41,360 nucleotides of DNA, from positions 1 to 41,360 of the forward strand of contig CAKNRR010000012.1 in assembly GCA_930990975.1 (NCBI GenBank), read 5' to 3'. The DNA comes from an uncultured Clostridia bacterium. Its GTDB lineage: Bacteria > Bacillota > Clostridia > Christensenellales > UBA1242. The notes below the pieces were generated by a model. That model saw only the letters and a list, made by a program, of their open reading frames with translations, did no database searches and had not been told where the DNA came from. Positions 25,039 through 31,628 of this stretch are shown here, in pieces (position 1 is the first letter of the stretch; every line of letters begins with the position of its first letter). Made by a program: the position numbers and the translations under genes.

Positions 25039-26055
25039 ATGACACTAAAGAAGAAGCTAAGCATAGCAATGCTTATAGTATTGACAATTTTAATAGGTGT
25101 GTTTTTGATGGCTTGTGATGATAAATCAAGTCAAGATAATACTCAAGATGAAGAAAATAATGAAAAACCTGTTGACCCAGGAGATAATGGAGATGAAAAC
25201 AACAAACCACAAAAAGTAGCTATTGAAATTTCATCTTTTGACGATTTGCTTAGTATGGCTGACAAGTTTGATAGCATTAAAGACAATGAATATTTCTTGT
25301 TGACAACTGATATTGATTGTGATGGGCAAAGCTGGGAATCAGTAGGCAGTCTTAACAATCCTTATAGCTGTGAATTTGATGGTAATGGCTATACAATAAG
25401 TAACTTGGTTTTAGCAACAGAAGATTCAAAGGCAAGCTTTTGGGGAGTTGCTAAAGATTCATATATTCACGATGTAACTTTTTCAAACATAACTACATCT
25501 GCAGAAGATTATAGTGAAGAAGGTTTAAATGTTGGGCTTATAGCACAAGGATATAACGAACTTCAACTTGAGAACATAACATTGACAAGTTCACTTATAA
25601 CAATCAATGCAAACAATCTAAAGAATTTTGGTGGAATAATAGCAGAAGACCATTCCACAGGCTTAAGAAAGAATTTGACAGTAAAAGATAGCTCATTCAA
25701 TATTTCAACAATGGCAGGTTCTAATAATATAGGTTTAATTACAGGATATAGCACAAATCTAGTAATAGAAGATTGTAAAATAGAAAATATAACTGGTTCA
25801 GTATTATATATGGGAAGTGAAGGTTTATCATTCGGCTTAATCTCTGGAAGACTTGAAGCAAATGAAACAGACTTATCCCAAGCAAGTATAACAAACTGCG
25901 TATATAACATAATAAATATTGAAATATTAAGTATGACAGAAGAAAATATAAATGTGGGCACAAACATTGGTTATGTTGATGAAAATGCTGTAGTAGAAAC
26001 AGAAAACATATCTTCAACTGAAACCCAAATTTTATTCAATGGAAGTGCAATTTAA
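25039..26055 (+). CDS. Surface lipoprotein with beta-helix-like repeats
   Basis: A 338-residue lipoprotein: charged N-terminus MTLKKKL, hydrophobic core, lipobox LMAC with Cys26, then an Asp/Glu/Asn-rich linker to about residue 58. The mature domain starts with SFDDLLSMADKFDS and YFLLTTDIDCDG, then SYSCEFDGNGYTISNL-like text followed by repeats rich in Ile, Asn and Thr. This is the pattern of bacterial surface proteins whose GLUG or pectate-lyase-like repeats form a right-handed beta-helix. AAGGAGAG precedes the ATG. It is probably displayed on the membrane outer face; the ligand is unknown. Confidence 0.8.
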   Translation: MTLKKKLSIAMLIVLTILIGVFLMACDDKSSQDNTQDEENNEKPVDPGDNGDENNKPQKVAIEISSFDDLLSMADKFDSIKDNEYFLLTTDIDCDGQSWESVGSLNNPYSCEFDGNGYTISNLVLATEDSKASFWGVAKDSYIHDVTFSNITTSAEDYSEEGLNVGLIAQGYNELQLENITLTSSLITINANNLKNFGGIIAEDHSTGLRKNLTVKDSSFNISTMAGSNNIGLITGYSTNLVIEDCKIENITGSVLYMGSEGLSFGLISGRLEANETDLSQASITNCVYNIINIEILSMTEENINVGTNIGYVDENAVVETENISSTETQILFNGSAI

Positions 26056-26076
26056 AAAACAAAAAATTTCAAACAA

Positions 26077-26106
26077 AAAACTGGCTTTTATATGCCAGTT
26101 TTTTTT
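26077..26106. terminator. Bidirectional terminator
   Basis: AAAACTGGC pairs with GCCAGTTTT around an 8-base loop, followed by Ts. It lies between convergent genes ending at 26055 (+) and 26118 (-). Confidence 0.85.
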
Positions 26107-26117
26107 ACTTAAAAATG

Positions 26118-26867
26118 TCACTCATGTTTGTTGTCAATTTGCTTCTCACCATCATCTTGAGAAATATTCTCTTGCCCTTGCAAGTCGTCTATCTTTATAT
26201 TTCCTTCAACCGACTCTTTATCCTCAATTTTCTCCCCTTCATCTAAAGTTTTGCTTTTCTTATTTTCTTTCTTCTTTTTAACTTTATCCTTTTTGTTTTT
26301 ACTAAAATGGAAGAAGCTCATAATCTTTCCTATAATCAATATAATTTGATCGCTATGGTTAAGCGAATATTTTTTCATCAACGCTTTTCCAAATATCAAA
26401 AGAGCTGCAATAGTTGCAGAAACTAGAGATGCCACAACAATTCCCATAAATTCTGACATATTTTCTCTTATCAATGCCGTCGTCACAGTCGCACCAGCAG
26501 CACCACTCAAAATTCCACAAATATCACCTAAAATATCAGCGAATATACTTGAAACTCTATCAGCATTTTTTTGTAAAATAATTGCCTCTTTCGCTCCTCT
26601 CACTTTTTTAGCTGCCATAGCCCTAAAGTTTTTCTCATCACAAGATGCAACAGCCATACCTATCATATCCGTAATAATGGCTATTATCAAGAAAACCACA
26701 ATAACCACAATTGAAATAATTATGCTTGCTTCATTCAATGCAACTTCGCTTAAGATACCAAAAGCCATAGATAAACAAAATGACAATACAAGGACTATCA
26801 AAGGCCATCTGAAATATTTAACAAATTTAGATTGTGACTTTTTTTCATTTTTCGGGTTTGACGCCAT
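26118..26867 (-). CDS. Membrane protein, CorB/DUF21-like
   Basis: A 249-residue protein with about four hydrophobic segments (near 21-43, 50-70, 115-135 and 140-160). The segment IIAIITDMIGMAVASCDEKNF resembles the DUF21 membrane domain of CorB/CNNM magnesium-cobalt transport proteins. The cytosolic CBS and CorC domains of those proteins are absent. The C-terminal 70 residues are highly charged and low complexity. AAGGAG lies about 15 bases before the ATG, a wide spacing. Function in ion transport is only a family-based guess. Confidence 0.6.
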   Translation of the reverse strand: MASNPKNEKKSQSKFVKYFRWPLIVLVLSFCLSMAFGILSEVALNEASIIISIVVIVVFLIIAIITDMIGMAVASCDEKNFRAMAAKKVRGAKEAIILQKNADRVSSIFADILGDICGILSGAAGATVTTALIRENMSEFMGIVVASLVSATIAALLIFGKALMKKYSLNHSDQIILIIGKIMSFFHFSKNKKDKVKKKKENKKSKTLDEGEKIEDKESVEGNIKIDDLQGQENISQDDGEKQIDNKHE

Positions 26868-26975
26868 TTTTTTTAACTTATTCTCCTTTTTTTTGTTTTA
26901 TTTAGATTTTTTAATTTTTATCTATATTTTTATTTTATCTATCTATAATATAAATAAACAAAATATTTAAAATTC

Positions 26976-27002
26976 AAAAAATAGAGCCTTAACGGCTCTA
27001 TG
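26976..27002 (-). terminator. Terminator of the large RNA
   Basis: On the minus strand ATAGAGCC pairs with GGCTCTAT (26981-26988 with 26994-27001) around a 5-base loop, followed by a run of six Ts. Confidence 0.85.
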
Positions 27003-27556
27003 AAGACAGCAGAATTAGTAAACCTTGTGTCATAGGTTCGGTCGGATTTCCCATTCTCGTACTTAATGTCGCCATATAAGCAGTTTCCTTTTAAACAAGA
27101 CATAACACCGAATCGCCACTCAGAACACACTATAATCCTATTTCTGCCAGCTTTTAGCAACAGTCTAGAAGTTTTCCTTGACAACAATACTTACTATTCG
27201 CTTGTTTTGCAAACATAGTTTCATAGAAAGATGTAAATCAATCTTGGCCAAAATCAATTTACATGTATAATCTAATCCCCAGTATGTTCACTCAAAGCAG
27301 GCTACTCTGCACACGACTTTTACCGCATTGCAGGTTCTCCCCCAGAGAGTGGAAATTAAATTTGCACCCTGTTGGGTCTCCGCGAAAATTGGGTCGCCAG
27401 CTATATGCCATTATAACCTGCCCAATAATCTTAACTTCCAGCACAAACCCCAATTTGGGCAATCAAAGCTTGCACCAGAAACTTCATCGATGTGCCCTTC
27501 GACGCTATTGCTTCGTCCTCTTAGTAAGCAAAGTTGACTAGAATACTGCATCTTTA
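26976..27556 (-). ncRNA. Large structured non-coding RNA of about 580 nt, ROOL-like
   Basis: A full transcription unit with no plausible ORF: promoter TTGCAT-N17-TATAAT (27563-27591) and terminator at 26976-27002. Its base composition is richer in G+C than its surroundings, and many local stems are visible: TTGCTT/AAGCAA near the 5' end, TGCCCAA/TTGGGCA, ACCC-AACA-GGGT, and ATGTAAAT/ATTTACAT (27231-27264). The two transcript ends can partly pair (AAGATGCAGTATT with AATTCTGCTGTCTT). It is too long for 6S and SRP RNA, and RNase P and tmRNA signatures are absent. Length, complexity and the nearby tRNA fit the ROOL class (about 580 nt, often near tRNAs or in phages). The RNA gene is well supported; the class is inferred. 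Confidence 0.75.
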
Positions 27557-27562
27557 ATATAT

Positions 27563-27591
27563 ATTATAGCATAACTTTTTGAAAAATGCAA
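27563..27591 (-). promoter_or_regulatory. Promoter of the large RNA
   Basis: On minus: TTGCAT (complement of 27586-27591), 17 bases, consensus TATAAT (complement of 27563-27568). Predicted start near 27556. Confidence 0.75.
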
Positions 27592-27729
27592 GCGGATTAA
27601 ATTTCATTTGGCAAAAGCAATCACATTTTCTAATTATACAATATTTTGGCTATTTTATATAAAAAATTAACAAACAAAACTTGCCCAGCATAAAAAGATA
27701 TAAAAGTTAAAAAAAAATTTAAAATTTTA

Positions 27730-27758
27730 TTGACAAAACAAAAATAATTTGATATTAT
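27730..27758 (+). promoter_or_regulatory. Promoter of tRNA-Asn
   Basis: TTGACA (27730-27735), a 17-base spacer, TATTAT (27753-27758). This leaves a leader of about 145 bases before the tRNA. Confidence 0.7.
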
Positions 27759-27802
27759 TACAATGCAATCATTCAAAACGAATAGATTGTCTCATATCTC
27801 CC

Positions 27803-27823
27803 TCTCATTTATTTTAAATGAGA
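27803..27823 (+). repeat. Hairpin in the tRNA-Asn leader
   Basis: TCTCATTT (27803-27810) pairs with AAATGAGA (27816-27823) around a 5-base loop. It is the first of two structures between the promoter and the tRNA. Confidence 0.5.
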
Positions 27824-27832
27824 AACCCAAAA

Positions 27833-27887
27833 AAAGGCTTTTACATATAAACTAAAAAAGTTTATATGTAAAATCAAACTAGCCTTT
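27833..27887 (+). repeat. Long hairpin in the tRNA-Asn leader
   Basis: Perfect 15-bp stem TTTTACATATAAACT/AGTTTATATGTAAAA (27839-27853 with 27859-27873), enclosed by a second stem AAAGGC/GCCTTT (27833-27838 with 27882-27887). It may guide processing, act as an attenuator, or be a protein site for the neighbouring integrase. Confidence 0.6.
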
Positions 27888-27908
27888 AAACAACAATTTA
27901 TTGTTTAT

Positions 27909-27983
27909 TCCCCAGTAGCTCAGTGGTGGAGCGCTCGGCTGTTAACCGATAGGCCGTAGGTTCGAATCCTACCTGGGGAGCCA
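27909..27983 (+). tRNA. tRNA-Asn (anticodon GTT), integration target
   Basis: A complete 75-base tRNA with acceptor TCCCCAG/CTGGGGA, D-arm AGCTCAGTGGTGGAG, anticodon GTT at 27941-27943, T-loop GTTCGAATC and an encoded CCA end. The serine integrase gene on the other strand runs 64 bases into it, so the attachment site lies in or beside the 3' half and the tRNA survived integration intact. Confidence 0.97.
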
Positions 27984-29500
27984 GAGTTACTCATAGTATC
28001 GAGATGTTTAGAAATTTGTTCTTTTTCTTCATTAGATAATGGAGTTGAAGAACTATCCTTGCGAAAGCCTATCAAAACATCCATACTATGATTTTTATTT
28101 ACCCTAATTCCTTTTACATAGAGTTTTATTGCCACATCTATTGTTGCATCATCTAAATTTTGTATTTTATTAATTAAATCTTGTTTAATTCTACTTGCAC
28201 TTATTGTTGACAAGTAGTTTTTATTTTTTATACTCTTAATTTCTTCAATAAGAGTATTTTTCTTTTCTTGCAGTTCATCCATTTCTTGATTCATTTCTGG
28301 ATAAGCAAGACCATTTTTCATAAGGTCAATTAAATTTTTGATTTGTGCTTGGACTTTATATAATTCTTTTTCCTCTTTATCTACGCTTTTAAATTCTTGT
28401 TTGTATGAGTTTTCTATACTCTCTGAAATATCATCCAAATTTAAACTCAACAGCCAATTCTTCATTGCATCCCGAACTAAAGCGTTTGCTAAATTAGCAT
28501 TAACATTTTCTAAATCACAATTTTTATTATTTCTTTTATTGGAACAAACATAACTTATTGTAGTATGCCCTCTTGAGTCTGTAGTGCTGTAACCTTGTAA
28601 CATAGCATTACATTCACCACAATAAAGCAACCCACTTAATAAGTAGTCATGTTTTGCTTTATTTGAATTCTTGTATTTTCTCCCTTTTAATCTTGCTTGT
28701 GCTAGTTCAAATGTTTCTTTGTCAACGATTGCAGGGATAGCATCTTCAATGACAACGACTTTATCATTCTTTTTGCCTACCCACTTATGCATCTCTCTGT
28801 TTATATTTTCCATCCAGACATATCTTCCAATATATCTTGGGTTCTGAAGTAAGCCATTTAAAGTTGATTTTGAAATAGGATTGCCTCTTTTACCTAAAAC
28901 TCCATATTGTTTTATATCTTCCAATATTTCATTATAGGTATAACCTTGTATGTATAGTTGAAAAATTTTTCTAACAACCTCAGCCTCTTTTTCGTTAATT
29001 ACATATTGCTGTTCAACTATATCATAACCAAGTGGAGCAAATCCACCTAAAAATGCACCATGCTTTGCTTTGTTGTATTTTGCATCTATTGATTTTTGAC
29101 GGCTCTGCAAAACAGCATGTTGACCTATACCAACATGAATAAGCTCTGTCAAAAAATCATCTGGATTAAGAATATCACCAATCTTTTCTGTTGCAGAAAG
29201 CACTTGAATATCAAGCGCTTTCATTTCTTTTCGGAATTGAAACCAGTCCACAACATCACGACTCCCTCGAGTCATGTCATATAGCACCACACAATCAATC
29301 AATTTTGCTTTAGCAACATTTAATAGATTTTGATACTGTTGTCTATTCGTGTTTGTCCCCGTAGTCTCTTCGTCGCTAAAAATAAACTCTACTTGAATAT
29401 CATGCTTTTTGCAGTATTCTACACAAATACTTACTTGTGTTTCAGTAGAGTTTTCTGTTTGATTGCTTGTTGAATACCTGGTATAAATTGCCCCTTTCAT
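27920..29500 (-). CDS. Large serine integrase of the element
   Basis: A 526-residue large serine recombinase. The catalytic domain (1-150) has Ser in YTRYSTSNQ and YDMTRGSRD. The Recombinase domain follows (FAPLGYDIVEQQYVINEKEAEVVRKIF and NGLLQNPRYIGRYVW). Then come a zinc ribbon (LYCGECNAML, with SYVCSNKRNNKNCD) and a coiled coil (about 385-440). The enzyme catalyses integration and excision. The last 20 codons (after DTMSNSG) are the antisense of tRNA-Asn, so the native C-terminus must differ in the excised form. The start has AAGGAG. Its neighbour upstream, a membrane protein gene, ends one base before its start. Confidence 0.95.
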   Translation of the reverse strand: MKGAIYTRYSTSNQTENSTETQVSICVEYCKKHDIQVEFIFSDEETTGTNTNRQQYQNLLNVAKAKLIDCVVLYDMTRGSRDVVDWFQFRKEMKALDIQVLSATEKIGDILNPDDFLTELIHVGIGQHAVLQSRQKSIDAKYNKAKHGAFLGGFAPLGYDIVEQQYVINEKEAEVVRKIFQLYIQGYTYNEILEDIKQYGVLGKRGNPISKSTLNGLLQNPRYIGRYVWMENINREMHKWVGKKNDKVVVIEDAIPAIVDKETFELAQARLKGRKYKNSNKAKHDYLLSGLLYCGECNAMLQGYSTTDSRGHTTISYVCSNKRNNKNCDLENVNANLANALVRDAMKNWLLSLNLDDISESIENSYKQEFKSVDKEEKELYKVQAQIKNLIDLMKNGLAYPEMNQEMDELQEKKNTLIEEIKSIKNKNYLSTISASRIKQDLINKIQNLDDATIDVAIKLYVKGIRVNKNHSMDVLIGFRKDSSSTPLSNEEKEQISKHLDTMSNSGSPGRIRTYGLSVNSRALHH

Positions 29501-29501
29501 T

Positions 29502-29804
29502 TCACTCCTTTTTTACTTTTTTATTACAAAATACTAAAGTTATTCCAACTATTCCCAATATAACCATAACAATAAAAATTATTAATAATTTTGTTAGGTC
29601 TATTGCATTCACTAAAAACATGAGAAAACCTAATATGTATAAAATAATGTTAAATATAAATGCCAAACAACCAATTAATCTTTTAACTTTAACAAAAGTT
29701 AAATCAATGTCTTTTTTCAATTTGTCCATACTTTTTGCTGTTGCAAAACATGCTATTTGACCTATTATTAAAAGTAATCCTAATATTAATATTAACCAAT
29801 CCAT
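29502..29804 (-). CDS. Small membrane protein between repressor and integrase
   Basis: A 100-residue protein with three hydrophobic helices (about 3-22, 42-65 and 70-92) and a basic C-terminus (CNKKVKKE). GGAGAG precedes the ATG. It sits in the repressor-integrase operon, the lysogenic transcript of the element. Membrane proteins expressed from a prophage's lysogenic region often block superinfection, so that is a reasonable guess, but there is no family match. Confidence 0.7.
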   Translation of the reverse strand: MDWLILILGLLLIIGQIACFATAKSMDKLKKDIDLTFVKVKRLIGCLAFIFNIILYILGFLMFLVNAIDLTKLLIIFIVMVILGIVGITLVFCNKKVKKE

Positions 29805-29817
29805 AATTTCTCTCCTT

Positions 29818-30441
29818 TCATAAATTACTTTGAAACGCGATTGCTTTCCCTAATATGTGAATATTATTTAATTCTTCTCCTTCGTATATAAATGGTTGAT
29901 AATTTTTATTAGCAGGCATTAGCATTATTCTATTTTTATTGGGCTCATAAAAAACTTTTTTTAAAGTAACTTCATCATTTACGAGAACGACAGCAATTTC
30001 TCCATTTTCAACAATTTCTTGCTTTTTAATAAAAACCAAATCACCATCATAGATTCTTGCATCAATCATTGAATCACCTTTTGCCCATAATGCAAAGTCT
30101 GGTTTAATATTACCTATTGTATCAACATAACATTCCAAATGCTCTTCAGCATATATTGGTTTACCACAAGCAACAGTTCCAAGAACAGTAATTTTGATTT
30201 TTGATAATGGAACAATATCTATTTTATTAGCTCTATTTACATCCCACCCCATAAGATATTCTGGTGTAGTATGCAAAGCCTCCGCAAGTGGTTTTAAAAT
30301 TGATGTAGGCATATTTTCTATATCTCCATTTTCATAACGATAAATAGTCGCTCTATTCTTTCCAATTTTATTTGCCAAATCATCTATACTAATGTTGTAT
30401 TTTTGCCTTAGCATGCGTATTCTTTGAGATATTTCCGACAT
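29818..30441 (-). CDS. CI/LexA-type repressor with S24 peptidase domain
   Basis: A 207-residue repressor (MSEISQRI; AGGGGG six bases upstream). The N-terminal HTH_XRE domain is at 1-65 (LANKIGKNRATIYRYENG). The C-terminal S24/LexA domain has the self-cleavage region LGTVACGKPI, with a Cys-Gly bond as in UmuD, the nucleophile Ser in KGDSMIDARI, and the general-base Lys in NDEVTLKKVF. Damage-induced RecA would trigger self-cleavage and lift repression. It lies divergent to a Cro-like gene across a region with matching palindromes, and it co-transcribes with the membrane protein and integrase. Confidence 0.95.
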   Translation of the reverse strand: MSEISQRIRMLRQKYNISIDDLANKIGKNRATIYRYENGDIENMPTSILKPLAEALHTTPEYLMGWDVNRANKIDIVPLSKIKITVLGTVACGKPIYAEEHLECYVDTIGNIKPDFALWAKGDSMIDARIYDGDLVFIKKQEIVENGEIAVVLVNDEVTLKKVFYEPNKNRIMLMPANKNYQPFIYEGEELNNIHILGKAIAFQSNL

Positions 30442-30460
30442 ATAACCCCCTTTTTTCTTA

Positions 30461-30489
30461 ATTTTAACACTTTTATTGCAATTTTGCAA
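30461..30489 (-). promoter_or_regulatory. Lysogenic (repressor) promoter
   Basis: On minus: TTGCAA (complement of 30484-30489), 17 bases, TAAAAT (complement of 30461-30466). The -35 lies inside operator palindrome 30476-30489, so the repressor can control its own synthesis. Confidence 0.65.
30476..30489. promoter_or_regulatory. Operator palindrome O1
   Basis: TTGCA-ATTT-TGCAA, a 14-bp site of the family TYGCA-N4-TGCRA, overlapping the -35 of the repressor promoter. Confidence 0.7.
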
Positions 30490-30517
30490 CAATTAAAAAT
30501 AAAAATTAAAAAAATAT

Positions 30518-30531
30518 TTGCAAATATGCAA
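30518..30531. promoter_or_regulatory. Operator palindrome O2
   Basis: TTGCA-AATA-TGCAA, between the two divergent promoters, 8 bases upstream of the -35 of the Cro promoter. Confidence 0.7.
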
Positions 30532-30538
30532 AATTTTA

Positions 30539-30567
30539 TTGACATTATAGTTTAATTGTGATAAATT
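30539..30567 (+). promoter_or_regulatory. Early (Cro-side) promoter
   Basis: TTGACA (30539-30544), a 17-base spacer, TAAATT (30562-30567). Transcription would start in operator O3. Confidence 0.65.
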
Positions 30568-30574
30568 AAGATTG

Positions 30575-30588
30575 TCGCAGATATGCGA
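30575..30588. promoter_or_regulatory. Operator palindrome O3
   Basis: TCGCA-GATA-TGCGA at the predicted start of the Cro-side transcript, in position to block initiation. Confidence 0.7.
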
Positions 30589-30605
30589 TTAAGAGGAGGT
30601 GAAAC

Positions 30606-30818
30606 ATGATTGATAAAGAAAAATTAAAATCAGCAATTTCTAAAAATGGTTTAACAATAACTGTTTTATCGCAAAAATTAAAAATAAATCCTTCTACTTT
30701 TTTTAGAAAAATCAACAAAGATGCCTTTTTAATCAAAGAGGCTTATCAAATTTGTAAAATATTAAATCTTTCAAATCAAGATGCAATTGATATTTTTTTT
30801 AGCAAAAATGTCGCATAA
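30606..30818 (+). CDS. Cro-like HTH protein
   Basis: A 70-residue protein consisting almost entirely of a helix-turn-helix domain (LTITVLSQKLKINPSTFFRKINK). AGGAGGTG precedes the ATG. Its position opposite the CI-type repressor and the shared palindromes indicate a Cro-like repressor of the lysogenic promoter and activator of the early switch. The gene ends 6 bases before the fourth palindrome copy. Its length is typical of phage Cro/excisionase-type regulators. Confidence 0.8.
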   Translation: MIDKEKLKSAISKNGLTITVLSQKLKINPSTFFRKINKDAFLIKEAYQICKILNLSNQDAIDIFFSKNVA

Positions 30819-30824
30819 TTGCGA
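30811..30824. promoter_or_regulatory. Operator palindrome O4
   Basis: TCGCA-TAAT-TGCGA, overlapping the end of the cro-like gene and placed just before the next gene (ATG 30845). It could control a second early promoter or act as a distal site for looping. Confidence 0.65.
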
Positions 30825-30844
30825 TTTTAAAATAAGGAGAACTT

Positions 30845-31078
30845 ATGCCTAAGAATGATATATTAACAATAAAATCAGTAACTGCACCTACACAAATCCC
30901 AGAAAATGAGTGGAAAAGGTTTATAAGTGTGATTTACAAGAAGTCATTTGATGATGCTTTACAAGAAATCAAGTGGTCAATTATTGAAAAAATAAAAAAA
31001 GAAGAAAGTGAAACGACGCCAATCAACCCACTTTCTTCAAAAGAAGATTTAAAAAAGACAACTAGGCAACAAGCCTAA
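30845..31078 (+). CDS. Small early protein of unknown function
   Basis: A 77-residue protein with AAGGAG before the ATG. The centre (IPENEWKRFISVIYKKSFDDALQEIKWSIIEKI) is probably helical and the C-terminus is charged. It follows the Cro-like gene and operator O4. No family is recognised; excisionase or anti-repressor would be the usual products at this place, but the sequence does not show either. Confidence 0.6.
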   Translation: MPKNDILTIKSVTAPTQIPENEWKRFISVIYKKSFDDALQEIKWSIIEKIKKEESETTPINPLSSKEDLKKTTRQQA

Positions 31079-31146
31079 GCCTTTTTTAAACCTACACAAA
31101 TTGTAACACAAAATTAACCAAAAATCAATTAAAAGGAGAATAAAAC

Positions 31147-31290
31147 ATGCAAAAAGATATAGCACACCCTTCAATTATTACTTTTATCGGTTGGTGTGAA
31201 TTAATGGAAATTAAACCTTATAAAATTGAAAGTATTTTAGAGTACAGAAGAATCTCTAAAAATCTAGGAGGTCCATCATGTTTAAAATAA
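31147..31290 (+). CDS. Very small early protein (47 aa)
   Basis: An ORF with a strong AAGGAG six bases before the ATG (MQKDIAHPSIITFIGWCELM...RRISKNLGG). Its 3' end overlaps the next start by 13 bases, showing translational coupling. No homologue is recognised. Confidence 0.55.
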   Translation: MQKDIAHPSIITFIGWCELMEIKPYKIESILEYRRISKNLGGPSCLK

Positions 31291-31517
31291 CTGCAAAATT
31301 TCAGAACGGAATTAAAAAATCGTATCTAACCAACTCTCTTTCAAAAAAGAGTTTTTGGGAAATTATCAACGAAGCTGAAGATGATTCTATTGATATTTCA
31401 ATTGTCAAAATTACTGCAGAGGGCAAGCGACTGCTTCTATACGATAGCAAAGTAATCAAAAAAATGATGGAGGTGCTAAATGAAGAATTATGTAGTAATT
31501 CAATCAGCCCTATTTAA
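31278..31517 (+). CDS. Small early protein of unknown function
   Basis: A 79-residue protein (MFKITAKFQNGIKK...) starting in the end of the preceding small gene, with AGGAGG upstream. It has a predicted beta-alpha-beta start and a helical end. Its own 3' end overlaps another small gene by 38 bases. It belongs to a compressed run of phage-type early genes. Function unknown. Confidence 0.6.
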   Translation: MFKITAKFQNGIKKSYLTNSLSKKSFWEIINEAEDDSIDISIVKITAEGKRLLLYDSKVIKKMMEVLNEELCSNSISPI

Positions 31518-31614
31518 AGACCTTGAAATGGAATATACCGCACTTCAAGAAAAAATCAAGCACCTTCAAGCAAAACGGCGTAGAGCTGGAAACTCTATAG
31601 GATTGAAAATTTAA
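31480..31614 (+). CDS. Very small basic helical protein (44 aa)
   Basis: Starts at ATG 31480, preceded by GGAGGTG inside the previous gene (MKNYVVIQSALFKDLEMEY...). Central heptad-like helix (LEMEYTALQEKIKHLQAKRRR) and a basic end. Ends 15 bases before the next start. Unknown function. Confidence 0.55.
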   Translation: MKNYVVIQSALFKDLEMEYTALQEKIKHLQAKRRRAGNSIGLKI

Positions 31615-31628
31615 AAGGAGAAATAACA

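Noticed and set aside
26939-27541. Short frames on both strands inside 26939-27541
   Set aside because: They fall inside the large structured RNA unit and have no ribosome sites; the region is better explained as non-coding RNA.
27833-27887. CRISPR-like or IS-end interpretation of the palindromes near tRNA-Asn
   Set aside because: No regularly spaced repeats, no transposase and no target-site duplications; they are isolated hairpins in a tRNA leader. No CRISPR array was seen anywhere in the window.
31278-31614. Toxin-antitoxin pair among the small overlapping early genes
   Set aside because: Size and overlap would fit, but no toxin fold or antitoxin DNA-binding motif is visible, and runs of small coupled genes are normal in phage early regions.
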